Positions 1-7,871 of a DNA stretch of 58,145 nucleotides are shown piece after piece. Made by a program: the position numbers and the translations under genes. The stretch comes from Actinobacteria bacterium Ga0077560 (lineage in GTDB: Bacteria; Actinomycetota; Thermoleophilia; Miltoncostaeales; Miltoncostaeaceae). The notes under the pieces were generated by a model. The model ran no database searches. It was given only the letters and a program-made list of their open reading frames with translations, and was not told where the DNA came from. The stretch is from contig LNFL01000107.1 of assembly GCA_001464275.1 (NCBI GenBank), positions 1 through 58,145 on the forward strand, read 5' to 3'. Each line of letters begins with the position of its first letter. Position 1 is the first letter of the stretch.

Positions 1-1
1 G

Positions 2-100
2 TGCGTGGTGGTGGACAAGCCCGACGACGCCGGCGGCCCGATGGGCGGCGGCATGTCCCCGAACATGGGTGGCATGGGCGGCATGGGCGGCATGATGTAG
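2..100 (+). CDS. groEL: Chaperonin GroEL, C-terminal end (partial)
   Basis: Only the last 32 codons are inside the window; the reading frame starts at base 2. The residues run CVVVDKPDDAGGPMGGG and end in a repeated GGM tail followed by TAG. A CVVxDKP segment followed by a Gly-Met-rich disordered tail is the hallmark of the GroEL C-terminus, which lies inside the folding cavity. A strong hairpin follows 30 bases downstream, so transcription probably ends there. Which groEL copy this is, and whether groES lies upstream, cannot be seen. Confidence 0.93.
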   Translation, partial: CVVVDKPDDAGGPMGGGMSPNMGGMGGMGGMM

Positions 101-129
101 ACCAGGCCCACAGCCTGCGCAGGACCGCG

Positions 130-156
130 TGTGGGGGCCCCGGTGGGGCCCCCACA
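130..156 (+). terminator. GroEL terminator hairpin
   Basis: A perfect 12-bp stem (130-141 with 145-156) closes on a 3-base loop, all G/C except two pairs. It sits 30 bases after the groEL stop. The U-tract is weak (TCCGTTTCC follows), which is usual for very GC-rich genomes. Confidence 0.75.
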
Positions 157-164
157 TCCGTTTC

Positions 165-213
165 CGGGGTCATCCCCACCCCCGCGCTCAGGGGTGTGTC
201 GGGGTCATCCCCA
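165..213 (+). promoter_or_regulatory. Twin CGGGGTCATCCCCA elements upstream of the PspC operon
   Basis: The 14-mer CGGGGTCATCCCCA occurs at 165-178 and again at 200-213, 35 bp apart; each copy is a GGGG-TCAT-CCCC partial palindrome. A possible -10 (CAGGCT, 237-242) places the second copy directly upstream of the -35 zone (about 214-219), a typical position for a response-regulator activator site. The obvious candidate is the NarL-type regulator encoded at 2848-3492. The repeats are seen; the regulator assignment is inference. Confidence 0.5.
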
Positions 214-279
214 ATGGGCGCGGCGTCCGGCGAGGGCCAGGCTTGCCACATCGAGCCCGCCCCGGAGGAGGATGTGACC

Positions 280-1413
280 GTGAACGAGGAACCCACCGCG
301 CAACTGCCCAGCGGCGACCCCGACCCGCCCCCCGGGCCGGAGCCCGCCCGGCGCCTGCTGCGTCCGCGCGACGAGCGGGTTCTGGCGGGTGTGTGCGCGG
401 GGATCGCGCGCTACTTCTCCATCGATCCGGTGATCACCCGCATCGCGGCGGTGGGCCTGGTGTTCGTGGGGGGCATCGGGGTGGTGCTCTACCTGGCCGC
501 ATGGCTGCTGGTGCCCGATGACACCGACTCGGCCGCCGACGCGGGCGCACGCCGGCCCGGGGCCCTGGCGATCGCCGGCGGGATCGTCCTGGCCGTCATC
601 GCGTTCGGCATCGCCGCCGATTCGCTGTTCTGGTGGCCCGGCGTGGGCCTGGGCCCGGTCGGGTTGGTGGCCGTCCTCGCCGTCGCGGTGTGGTGGCTCG
701 TGCGCGGACGCGGTGAGCGGTTCGGCGGGGCCGCGGGCCGCCTCATCATGGCGGTGGCGGTGCTCGTGGTGTCGGTCCTGGCGATCGGCGCCGGGTTCTG
801 GGCCGCGGGCCTGGGCGGCGGCGCCGCGGTCGCCGGGCTGCTGGTGGCATCGGGCGTGGGGATCATGGTGTCGGCCTTCGCCGGCGGCGCTCGCTGGCTC
901 ATCGCGCCCGCGATCGCCCTGGCACTGGGCGCCGGCGTCGCCACGGCGGCGGATGTGGATCTGCGCGGCGACTACGGCGACCGGTACGAGGTCCCCCGCA
1001 GCGTCGACGAGCTTCCGGCCGGTTACGACATGGGCATGGGATCGCTGAAGGTGGACCTGCGCGATCTGCGCTTCCCCGAGGGAGAGCGTCGGCTGCGCGT
1101 CGAGGTGGGCGTCGGGGAGGCGGTCCTCGCGGTCCCGCCCGACCTGTGCGTGGTGATCGACGCCGACGTGGGGGTGGGTGAGCTGCGCGGTCTCGGGCGT
1201 GAGCAGCACGGCATCGACCTCACGCGGCGGGACACCGCGGTGCCCGAGGGACGGCGACTGGTCGTCGACGCGGAGGTAGGCCTGGGCTCGCTGCGGATCA
1301 CGACCGCCGACCCGATGTCAGAGCGCCGCTGGGAGGACGACTTCGAGGTGGACGGTGACGACCCGGCGATGGCCCGGCGGGCCTCGGCGGCGTGCGCCGC
1401 CACGGGCGGATAA
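280..1413 (+). CDS. PspC-domain membrane protein with LiaF-like C-terminus
   Basis: Predicted 377-aa integral membrane protein. A Pro-rich cytoplasmic lead is followed by a PspC domain (RDERVLAGVCAGIARYFSID, then a transmembrane helix ending AAWLLVP), several more hydrophobic helices, and a soluble C-terminal region (MGMGSLKVDLRDL onward) resembling the cell-wall-active-antibiotic-response domain of LiaF. Proteins of this type sense or modulate envelope stress. The GTG at 280 was chosen because GGAGGAG (264-270) lies 9 bases upstream; GTG 274 would be too close. It heads an operon with a small membrane protein, a PspC-type histidine kinase and a response regulator. Confidence 0.85.
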   Translation: MNEEPTAQLPSGDPDPPPGPEPARRLLRPRDERVLAGVCAGIARYFSIDPVITRIAAVGLVFVGGIGVVLYLAAWLLVPDDTDSAADAGARRPGALAIAGGIVLAVIAFGIAADSLFWWPGVGLGPVGLVAVLAVAVWWLVRGRGERFGGAAGRLIMAVAVLVVSVLAIGAGFWAAGLGGGAAVAGLLVASGVGIMVSAFAGGARWLIAPAIALALGAGVATAADVDLRGDYGDRYEVPRSVDELPAGYDMGMGSLKVDLRDLRFPEGERRLRVEVGVGEAVLAVPPDLCVVIDADVGVGELRGLGREQHGIDLTRRDTAVPEGRRLVVDAEVGLGSLRITTADPMSERRWEDDFEVDGDDPAMARRASAACAATGG

Positions 1414-1416
1414 CCC

Positions 1417-1602
1417 GTGCGTCGGCCGCTGGACCTCTGCTCGCTCATCTCGGGGGCGGCGATCGCCGCCCTCGGGGTGCTGCTCTGGCTCGCGGCCGAG
1501 GGCGCCGTCGACCTGGGTTTCGAGGACCTCGCGCCCGCGGTGCTGGCCGCCGCGGGCGCCGCCCTGCTCACCTCGGGGCTCCGCAGGAACGGTGGCCGGT
1601 GA
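1417..1602 (+). CDS. Small two-helix membrane protein of the PspC operon
   Basis: A 61-aa ORF starting with GTG only 3 bases after the preceding stop. It reads as two hydrophobic helices (LISGAAIAALGVLLWLAAEG and VLAAAGAALLTSGL) with a short basic end (RRNGGR). No family recognised. Its place between the PspC protein and the PspC kinase suggests an accessory membrane component, but nothing in the sequence proves function. No separate ribosome binding site is evident, so translation may depend on coupling. Confidence 0.6.
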   Translation: MRRPLDLCSLISGAAIAALGVLLWLAAEGAVDLGFEDLAPAVLAAAGAALLTSGLRRNGGR

Positions 1603-1627
1603 GCGCCCGTCCGTCATCATGGGCCAC

Positions 1628-2851
1628 ATGACCACGGCGGGGATCCACGGGCGGGCGACGCGCCTGCGCCGCGACCGGTCCGACCGGGTCGTGGCCGGAG
1701 TGTGCGCGGCCATCGCCCGCGAGCTGGGCATCGACCCGGTCATCCTGCGCGTCGCGTTCATCGGGGCCGCGGTCGCGGGCGGGGCCGGCATCCTGCTGTA
1801 CGCCGTCGCGTGGCTGCTCATCCCCTCCGCGGGGACCGGCGATGAGGTGCGCGCCCGCGCGGCCGACCCCGGCGGCGCGCGCCCGTGGCGCATCGCGGCG
1901 GGCCTCGGGATGCTCGTGCTGGCGCTGCTGCTGGTCTCCCGCCGCGTGGGCTTCCTGTTCAGCGACGTCCTGGTGTGGCCGGTGGTGCTGGCGGCCGCCG
2001 GCGCGGGGCTCATCTGGTACCGCAGCGCGTCCGGGCGACCCCGCGGCACGGCCGCCGGGACCGGGGGCCGCGCCCGCCAGCGGCTGATCCCGCTGACCCC
2101 GGGGCGCATCGCCCTGGGCGCGGGTCTGGTGGTGGGCGCCGTGACGGTGTTCCTGCTGTCGCTCGGCGTGGTGTCGGGGGTGCGCGACACCCTGCTGTGG
2201 GCGCTGGCGCTGACCGTCGCGCTGGCCCTGGTGCTCACGCCCGTCCTGTGGCGGCTGGCGGCAACCCTGGCCGAGGAGCGCGCCGAGCGCATCCGCACCC
2301 AGGAGCGGGCCGAGGTGGCGGCGCACCTGCACGACTCGGTGCTGCAGACCCTGGCGCTCATGCAGCGCCAGGCGGACGACCCGCGGGCCGTCGCCACACT
2401 GGCGCGGCGTCAGGAGCGCGAGCTGCGGGCCTGGCTGTGGGGCGGGCCCGGCGAGGAGGGGCCGGCGCGGTTCGGGGCGGCGCTGGAGGCCGCCGCCGCC
2501 GAGGTGGAGGCCGCGCACGGGGTGCCCATCGACGTGGTCACCGTCGGCGACCGGGAGCTCGACACGCGGACGGCGGCGTTGGTGGCGGCCGCACGGGAGG
2601 CGATGGTGAACGCCGCCAAGTTCGCGGCGCCCGGGCCCGTCTCGGTGTTCGCCGAGGCGGCGGACGGCGGCCTGGAGGTGTTCGTGCGCGACCGCGGGCC
2701 CGGGTTCGATCCGGCCGCCGTTCCCGCGGGCCGGTACGGGCTTCGTGACTCGGTGGTCGGCCGCATGGCCCGCCACGGCGGCACGGCATCGGTGCACAGC
2801 GGTCCCGATGGCACGGAGGTCGAGCTGCTGCTGCCCGGGGAGGCGCGGTGA
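1628..2851 (+). CDS. PspC-domain sensor histidine kinase
   Basis: About 407 aa. The N-terminus is a PspC domain (DRVVAGVCAAIARELGIDP, then a membrane helix); several further transmembrane helices follow. The kinase core has an H-box HLHDSVLQTLALMQ, an N-box AAREAMVNAAKFA and a G-box DRGPGFD. This is the HisKA_3-like architecture common in actinobacteria, where PspC replaces an extracellular sensor. Its GTGA stop overlaps the start of the response regulator, so the pair is co-translated. The start could also be ATG 1619; neither ATG has a Shine-Dalgarno sequence. Confidence 0.9.
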   Translation: MTTAGIHGRATRLRRDRSDRVVAGVCAAIARELGIDPVILRVAFIGAAVAGGAGILLYAVAWLLIPSAGTGDEVRARAADPGGARPWRIAAGLGMLVLALLLVSRRVGFLFSDVLVWPVVLAAAGAGLIWYRSASGRPRGTAAGTGGRARQRLIPLTPGRIALGAGLVVGAVTVFLLSLGVVSGVRDTLLWALALTVALALVLTPVLWRLAATLAEERAERIRTQERAEVAAHLHDSVLQTLALMQRQADDPRAVATLARRQERELRAWLWGGPGEEGPARFGAALEAAAAEVEAAHGVPIDVVTVGDRELDTRTAALVAAAREAMVNAAKFAAPGPVSVFAEAADGGLEVFVRDRGPGFDPAAVPAGRYGLRDSVVGRMARHGGTASVHSGPDGTEVELLLPGEAR

Positions 2852-3492
2852 GCGGGCCCCGGGTGGTGATCGTGGACGACCACGCCCTCTTCCGCGCCGG
2901 CGTGCGCGCGGAGCTGGAGGGCGCGGTGGCGGTGGTTGGCGAGGCCGGCGGGGTGGAGGAGGCGGTCGCCCGCGTGCTGGAGGTGGAGCCCGACGTGGTG
3001 CTGCTGGACGTCCACATGCCGGGCGGGGGCGGGGTGGAGGTGATCCGGCAGGTCGCGCTGGCGCGCCCGCCCACGCGGTTCCTGGCCCTGTCGGTGAGCG
3101 ACGCCCCCGAGGACGTGATCGCCGTGGTGCGGGCGGGGGCCCGGGGCTACGTCACCAAGACGATCTCCGGCGCGGATCTTGCCGAGGCGATCCGCCGCGT
3201 CCACGAGGGCGACGCGGTGTTCTCCCCGCGCCTGGCCGGCTTCGTGCTGGACGCCTTCGCCGGCGCGCTGCCGGACGGCCCCGTGGACGACGCCCTCGAC
3301 CAGCTCACCGCGCGAGAGCGGGAGGTGCTGCGCCACATCGCCCGCGGCTACCTCTACAAGGAGATCGCGTCGCGGCTCGGCATCTCGGTGAAGACCGTCG
3401 AGGCGCACGTGTCGGCGGTCTTGAAAAAACTCCAGCTCTCCACGCGCCACGAGCTGAGCCGGTGGGCCGTCGAGCGCCGCCTCGTGGAGTGA
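2848..3492 (+). CDS. NarL/LuxR-type response regulator
   Basis: 214 aa. The receiver domain shows the acidic pair VDDH (10-11), phospho-acceptor Asp54 in LLDVHMP, and Lys in the YVTKT motif. A LuxR-type helix-turn-helix follows (LTAREREVLRHIARG ... EIASRLGISVKTVEAHVSAV). It is the partner of the PspC kinase just upstream, whose stop codon overlaps its GTG start. The twin TCATCC elements at 165-213 are the most likely operator, giving an autoregulated envelope-stress module. Confidence 0.93.
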   Translation: MSGPRVVIVDDHALFRAGVRAELEGAVAVVGEAGGVEEAVARVLEVEPDVVLLDVHMPGGGGVEVIRQVALARPPTRFLALSVSDAPEDVIAVVRAGARGYVTKTISGADLAEAIRRVHEGDAVFSPRLAGFVLDAFAGALPDGPVDDALDQLTAREREVLRHIARGYLYKEIASRLGISVKTVEAHVSAVLKKLQLSTRHELSRWAVERRLVE

Positions 3493-3539
3493 TTCATGCG
3501 GTTACGAAAGACGAATTAATACGATCGCATTCGCATGAA
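3493..3539 (+). repeat. 8-bp inverted repeat around an AT-rich island
   Basis: TTCATGCG (3493-3500) directly after the regulator stop is the exact reverse complement of CGCATGAA (3532-3539). The 31 bases between are strikingly AT-rich (GAATTAATACGAT) compared with everything around. It could act as a terminator-like hairpin or as a protein-binding site for the SnoaL-like gene downstream. A -10-like TAGGCT lies at 3548-3553. Confidence 0.5.
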
Positions 3540-3607
3540 CCGGCCGATAGGCTGATTTCGCAAGACGTCCAGGGGCCGAGACGAACGACCAGGAAGGCGG
3601 CCGGGGA

Positions 3608-4063
3608 ATGGATGGGATCGGGGCCGTCGCAGAGCGTTTTTTGCTCGCCGTGCTGGACAGGGGTGACCTCTCCGCGGTCGAGGAGATCTTCAGCCCGGAC
3701 CACGTCCTCCACTACCCGCTGCTGCCGGATCTCCCCGACGGGCATGACGGTGTCCGCCAGCTCGTGACGCGCAAGCGCAGGGCCTTCCCCGACCTGGTGG
3801 TGCGCGTGGACGAGCTGCTCGTGCACGACCTCACCGTCGTGGCCCGGGCGACGTTGGGCGGCACGAACACCGGCGAGTCGATGGTGGCGCTGCCCACGAC
3901 GGGCAAGAGCGCCATGACGCAGGGCATCTACTGGTTCCGGTTCCGGGAGGGCCGCGTCGCCGAGACGTGGGTCGGGATCGACTGCCTGGTGGTCGCGCTG
4001 CAGACGGGGGCGGTCATCCCCTCCGGAGAGCGGCTGACCACGCCCGACCCCGGCTGGATCTGA
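3608..4063 (+). CDS. SnoaL-like ester cyclase/NTF2-fold protein
   Basis: 151 aa with the cone-shaped NTF2/SnoaL signature: an N-terminal helix (AERFLLAVLDRGDLSAVEEI), then FSPDHVLHYP, GHDGVRQLV, FPDLVVRVDELLVHD and a C-terminal strand set (GIYWFRFREGRVAETWV). This family includes polyketide cyclases but mostly proteins of unknown substrate; specificity cannot be read here. AGGAAGG lies upstream of ATG 3608. The gene stands alone and ends 3 bases from the convergent MFS gene. Confidence 0.8.
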   Translation: MDGIGAVAERFLLAVLDRGDLSAVEEIFSPDHVLHYPLLPDLPDGHDGVRQLVTRKRRAFPDLVVRVDELLVHDLTVVARATLGGTNTGESMVALPTTGKSAMTQGIYWFRFREGRVAETWVGIDCLVVALQTGAVIPSGERLTTPDPGWI

Positions 4064-4066
4064 TCC

Positions 4067-5347
4067 TCAGCGCACCGCCGGCACCGGGTTCCCGGCGCGG
4101 CCCGTGCGCGCGATGAACAGCGACGCGACGCCCGCGGCCACGCCCAGCACGCCCGCCGCCGTGAACGCCAGCACGTAGTCCCCCAGCGCCTCCCGCGCGG
4201 CCCCGGCCAGCCAGGCCGCGGCCGCCCCGCCGAGCATGTGGCTGCAGAAGATCCAGCCGAACACCATCCCGGCGCGATCGCGGCCGAACACCGCCGCGGT
4301 GAGGACCACGGTGGGCGGCACGGTGGCGACCCAGTCGAGGCCGTAGACGATCGCGAACGCCACCAGCGTCCACCCCGGGCCGGCGAACAGCGGCAGGAGC
4401 ATCGCCAGCGACACCCCGCGCAGCGTGTAGTAGGCGAACAGCAGCCGCCGCGGGTCGACGCGGTCGGTGAGCCACCCCGACCCGGTGGCGCCGATGACGT
4501 CGAACACGCCGATCAGCGCCAGGATGCCCGCCGCCGTGACCTCCGGGATGGCGTGGTCGTGCGCCGCGGGCATGAAGTGGGATTGCACGGCGCCGTTGGT
4601 GGTCCACCCGCAGATGAAGAAGGTGCCGGCCAGCAGCCAGAAGTCCCGCACGCGCGCCGCGTCGCGCAGCACACGGAGGGGCGCGGTGAACGGGTTGCCC
4701 GGGGGCGGCGCGAGCGGCTCGGGCGCCTCGGTGGCCCCGTAGGGCAGCACCCCCGCGTCGGCGGGGTGGTCGCGCATGAACAGCGCGACGAACGGGACGG
4801 CCAGCCCCGCGAACACCGCCACCAGGCCGGCGGCCCACTGCCATCCCCGGGTGTCGGTGACCCACGCCAGCAGCGGCAGGAACACCAGGTTACCGGTGGC
4901 GAAGGCCCCCGTGAGGATCCCGGTCACCAGCCCGCGGCGCGCGACGAACCAGCGCGTGGCGACGATCGCCGAGAGCGGGATGGAGATGGCGCCGGTCGCC
5001 ATGCCGATCACCGGGCCCCAGATGAGGTCCAGCTGCCACAGGCTGGTCATGCCGACGGTGAGCGCCGATCCGGCTCCCACCGCCGCCAGGGCCACCACCA
5101 TGACCCGGCGGGGGCCCAGCCGCTCCACCAGGGCGGCCGCGAACGGCGCCATGAGCCCGTAGCAGACCAGGTTCACCGCGATCGCCACCGAGATCTCGTC
5201 CCGGCCCCAGCCGAACTCCTCCTGCAGGGGCACCACGAACACGCCGATGGTGGAGCGGAAGCCCTGGGCGGCGAGCAGGGTGAGGAACGTGACCCCGGCG
5301 ACGATCCACGCCGGGTGGATCCGTCGGGGCGCGGGGCCGGCGGACAT
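4067..5347 (-). CDS. MFS transporter (monocarboxylate/OFA-like)
   Basis: 426 aa with twelve predicted helices. The N-terminal helix (WIVAGVTFLTLLAAQGFRST) followed by GVFVVPLQEEFGWGRDEIS is typical of the monocarboxylate/oxalate-formate branch of the major facilitator superfamily. The MFS motif between helices 2 and 3 is seen as ERLGPRRVM, and TRWFVARRGLVTGI is a characteristic loop. Substrate is unknown; an organic anion is a family-based guess. The start ATG sits 6 bases after a TAGCCT -10 hexamer, so the mRNA is probably leaderless. It is divergent from proA. Confidence 0.85.
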   Translation of the reverse strand: MSAGPAPRRIHPAWIVAGVTFLTLLAAQGFRSTIGVFVVPLQEEFGWGRDEISVAIAVNLVCYGLMAPFAAALVERLGPRRVMVVALAAVGAGSALTVGMTSLWQLDLIWGPVIGMATGAISIPLSAIVATRWFVARRGLVTGILTGAFATGNLVFLPLLAWVTDTRGWQWAAGLVAVFAGLAVPFVALFMRDHPADAGVLPYGATEAPEPLAPPPGNPFTAPLRVLRDAARVRDFWLLAGTFFICGWTTNGAVQSHFMPAAHDHAIPEVTAAGILALIGVFDVIGATGSGWLTDRVDPRRLLFAYYTLRGVSLAMLLPLFAGPGWTLVAFAIVYGLDWVATVPPTVVLTAAVFGRDRAGMVFGWIFCSHMLGGAAAAWLAGAAREALGDYVLAFTAAGVLGVAAGVASLFIARTGRAGNPVPAVR

Positions 5348-5353
5348 CGCGCG

Positions 5354-5359
5354 AGGCTA
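5354..5359 (-). promoter_or_regulatory. -10 element for the MFS gene (leaderless)
   Basis: On the minus strand TAGCCT is followed by 6 bases (CGCGCG) and then the ATG at 5347. No Shine-Dalgarno sequence exists in between. Confidence 0.55.
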
Positions 5360-5395
5360 CTCCGGCGCGCCGCGGCACGCCGGAGCCCGGCATGT

Positions 5396-5401
5396 GAGAA
5401 T
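5396..5401 (+). promoter_or_regulatory. -10 element for proA (leaderless)
   Basis: GAGAAT with an upstream TG (TGTGAGAAT, extended -10 style) lies 7 bases before the GTG start at 5409. Confidence 0.5.
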
Positions 5402-5408
5402 CCCGCCC

Positions 5409-6644
5409 GTGACCGATTCCGATGTGATGACCATCGTGGCCGACGCCGGGCGCGCGGCGCGCGCGGCCGCCCCCAGCCTCGCCGCGGCCTCCGATGACGC
5501 CCTCACGGCCGCCCTGGACCGCATGGCCGCCCTGCTGGAGTCGCGCCGCGACCCCGTCTTGGCGGCCAACGCCGCGGACATCGCCGCCCTGGACCCGTCC
5601 TTCCCCGAGGCGATGCGCGACCGCCTGCGCCTGGACGCCGACCGCATGACGGCGATGGCCGGCCAGATCGCCACGCTGGCGGCGGCGGCGTTCCCCGAGA
5701 CGGTCGTGGCCACCCGCGAGCTGCCGGGCGGCCTGATGCTGGAGGAGCGGCGCCGGCCGGTGGGCGTGATCGGCGCCAACTACGAGGCCCGGCCGAACGT
5801 CACCATCGACGTGGCCTCCCAGCTCGTGAAGTCGCGGAACGCCGGCGTGCTGCGCACCGGCGGCGCGGCCATCCGCTCGGCGACCGCGCTGATGGACGAG
5901 GTCGTGGCCCCGGCCCTCGAGCACGCCGGCCTGGACGGGCGCGCCATCCAGCTGGTGCGCACCGCCGACCGCGCGGCCGCGCGGGCGCTGGTGTCCCACC
6001 CCGGGCTCATCCCCCTGGTCATCATCCGCGGCAGCGGCCCCACCACGCGCGAGCTCTCCGCCCACGGCGCCGCGCACGGCGTGCGCACGCTGGCCCACGC
6101 CGACGGCGGCGGCGTGCTGTACCTGGACACCCACGCCGAGGCCGAGATGGCGCGGACCCTGGTGCGCACCTCCCTGGACCGCCTGGGGGTGTGCAACCGG
6201 CTCAACCTGCTGCTCATCGCCGAGGACCGCTGGGACGACCTGCTGCCCCTGGTGCGGTCCGAGCTGGACGCCCTCGGCATCCACGCCGCGCTGCCGCCCC
6301 ACGACCGCCCGCGCGGCTACGAGTGGGCGCTGGACGAGGGCAACGAGGGGAACGTCACCATCGACCGGGTCGCCTCGGCCGAGGAGGCCGCCCGCATCGC
6401 CAACGACGAGACCTCCGGCCTCGCGGCGGGCATCTGCACGGCCGACGCGGCCACGGCGAACCGCTTCATCGACGCCTATGCGGGGACCGGGGCGTTCTGG
6501 AACGCCACCACCCGGCTGCTCGACGGCTTCAAGCTGCTGGCGGCGCCCGAGACGGGCATCAACGTGGACCACGTGCCCGGCCCCCGCGGACCGGTGACGT
6601 TCCGCGACCTGGCGCTGCGGCAGTTCGTGGTGCGGCCGGCCTAG
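5409..6644 (+). CDS. proA: Glutamate-5-semialdehyde dehydrogenase
   Basis: 411-aa NADPH-dependent reductase that converts glutamate-5-phosphate to the semialdehyde, second step of proline synthesis. Family marks: substrate-binding segment GANYEARPNVTIDV (residues 122-135), the catalytic Cys262 in GVCNRLN, and the C-terminal GFWNATTR-like AFWNATTRLLDGF. Length matches the family. The GTG at 5409 is favoured by the -10 hexamer 7 bases upstream; in-frame GTG 5424 and ATG 5427 are alternatives. proB is not in the window, so the pathway is split in this genome. Confidence 0.93.
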   Translation: MTDSDVMTIVADAGRAARAAAPSLAAASDDALTAALDRMAALLESRRDPVLAANAADIAALDPSFPEAMRDRLRLDADRMTAMAGQIATLAAAAFPETVVATRELPGGLMLEERRRPVGVIGANYEARPNVTIDVASQLVKSRNAGVLRTGGAAIRSATALMDEVVAPALEHAGLDGRAIQLVRTADRAAARALVSHPGLIPLVIIRGSGPTTRELSAHGAAHGVRTLAHADGGGVLYLDTHAEAEMARTLVRTSLDRLGVCNRLNLLLIAEDRWDDLLPLVRSELDALGIHAALPPHDRPRGYEWALDEGNEGNVTIDRVASAEEAARIANDETSGLAAGICTADAATANRFIDAYAGTGAFWNATTRLLDGFKLLAAPETGINVDHVPGPRGPVTFRDLALRQFVVRPA

Positions 6645-6662
6645 CCGGGCGGTCCGAGCCTG

Positions 6663-6681
6663 GCGCCGGCCGGGCCGGCGC
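6663..6681 (+). terminator. GC-rich hairpin after proA
   Basis: A 7-8-bp stem (6663-6669 with 6675-6681) lies just downstream of the proA stop and has no U-tract. It also overlaps the spacer of the putative promoter of the next gene, so it may be incidental. Confidence 0.3.
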
Positions 6682-6683
6682 GC

Positions 6684-6689
6684 GACACT
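6684..6689 (+). promoter_or_regulatory. -10-like element for first MFS paralogue
   Basis: GACACT ends 6 bases before ATG 6696, with TGGCGC 17 bp further upstream. It is a weak match to TANNNT but has the same spacing as the other leaderless genes. Confidence 0.35.
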
Positions 6690-6695
6690 GCCCGG

Positions 6696-7871
6696 ATGCG
6701 CTTCGCCGGGCTCCCGCACAACCCGCCCCTCACCCGGGCCATCGTGAGCGGCCTGCTCGGCCGGCTGCCGCTGGTGATGATGATGCTCTCGCTGGTGCTG
6801 CTGGTGCGGGGTCTGGGGCACCCCTACTGGGTGGTCGGGATCACCACCGGTTGCCTGGTGTGCGGCACGGCGCTCGCCGCGCCGTTCCTGGGGCGGCTGG
6901 CCGACCGGGTGGGCGCCGTGCCGGTGCTGGTGGTCTCCACCCTCGGGGCCGGCTCGGGGCTGCTGGTGATCGCCGCCATCCCGGAGCGGCTTGGGCCCGC
7001 CGGGCTCGCCGCGCTCGCCTTCGTGGTGGGCGCCTCGGAGCCGCCGGTGAACGCGGTGCTGCGGGCGTCGATCCCGAGGCTGGCCGGGGACGACGGGCTG
7101 CAGGGGGTCTACGCCGTGGAGGCGGCGCTGCAGGAGGTGCTGTTCGTCGTGGGGCCGCCCCTGGTGGCGCTGATCGTGCTGGTGTCCTCGCCGCGGGTGG
7201 CGCTGGCGACGTGCGGGGTCGTCCTCATCGTGTCGGTGGCCTGGTTCACCGTGGTCGTGCGGCCCCACGTGGCGCCGGGACGGCCGCGCACCGGGCCGTC
7301 GGTGCTGTCCTCCCGCGGCCTGCGCCTGCTGGTGGGCACGTTCGGGCTCATCGGGATCATGTTCGGGGCCATCGACATCTCCACCGTCGCGAGCCTCGAC
7401 GTGCACGGCCACCGCGACCTCGCCGGGCTGGCGCTGGGCGTGTGGGCCGTGGGCAGCCTGGTCACCGGGGTCCTGGTGGCGCGGCGGCTGCGGGTGCCGG
7501 CGTGGCGCCGGCTGCCCTGGCTGCTGGGCCTGATGGCGGCGCTCACGGCGCCGCTGATCCTGCTGCAGGCCGAGCCGGTGCTGCTGTTCGGCGGCCTGCT
7601 GCTGCAGGGCTGCTGCATCGCGGCGTCGCTGGGAACGGTCTTCGAGCTGGTGCCGAGCGTCGCGACCGAGGAGGGCCTCACCGAGGCCTTCGCCTGGACC
7701 AGCTCGTTCATCCTCGCCGGCTTCGCCGTGGGCGCGGCGGTGTCGGGAACGCTCACCGAGCTTGGCGGGGCGGGGGCCGGGTTCGCCCTGGCCACCGCGG
7801 CCCCGCTGGCGGCGACGCTCCTCGCCCGGGCCGTGTCGTCGGAGGCCCGGCCCGCCGTCGCGGTCGCATGA
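6696..7871 (+). CDS. MFS transporter, first of a tandem pair
   Basis: 391 aa, about twelve hydrophobic helices. The MFS loop motif reads GRLADRVGAVPVL. Diagnostic segments shared with the next gene are EAALQEVLFVVGPPLV, DVHGHRDLAG and LGTVFELVPSVA...GLTEAFAW, so the two are clear paralogues. The family is drug/sugar-exporter-like, but the substrate cannot be inferred. Its stop overlaps the next start as ATGA, so the two are translated as one unit. Confidence 0.85.
   Translation: MRFAGLPHNPPLTRAIVSGLLGRLPLVMMMLSLVLLVRGLGHPYWVVGITTGCLVCGTALAAPFLGRLADRVGAVPVLVVSTLGAGSGLLVIAAIPERLGPAGLAALAFVVGASEPPVNAVLRASIPRLAGDDGLQGVYAVEAALQEVLFVVGPPLVALIVLVSSPRVALATCGVVLIVSVAWFTVVVRPHVAPGRPRTGPSVLSSRGLRLLVGTFGLIGIMFGAIDISTVASLDVHGHRDLAGLALGVWAVGSLVTGVLVARRLRVPAWRRLPWLLGLMAALTAPLILLQAEPVLLFGGLLLQGCCIAASLGTVFELVPSVATEEGLTEAFAWTSSFILAGFAVGAAVSGTLTELGGAGAGFALATAAPLAATLLARAVSSEARPAVAVA

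Noticed and set aside
67..97. GGM repeats at the left edge as a tandem-repeat element
   Set aside because: They encode the ordinary Gly-Gly-Met tail of GroEL.
205..1209. Long minus-strand ORF opposite the PspC gene
   Set aside because: Low-complexity His/Gln/Arg-rich translation typical of the antisense of a GC-rich coding frame. The plus frame has clear PspC motifs.
4238..5497. 419-aa plus-strand ORF opposite the MFS gene
   Set aside because: Composition dominated by H, R, G and P with no hydrophobic core; antisense shadow of the transporter.
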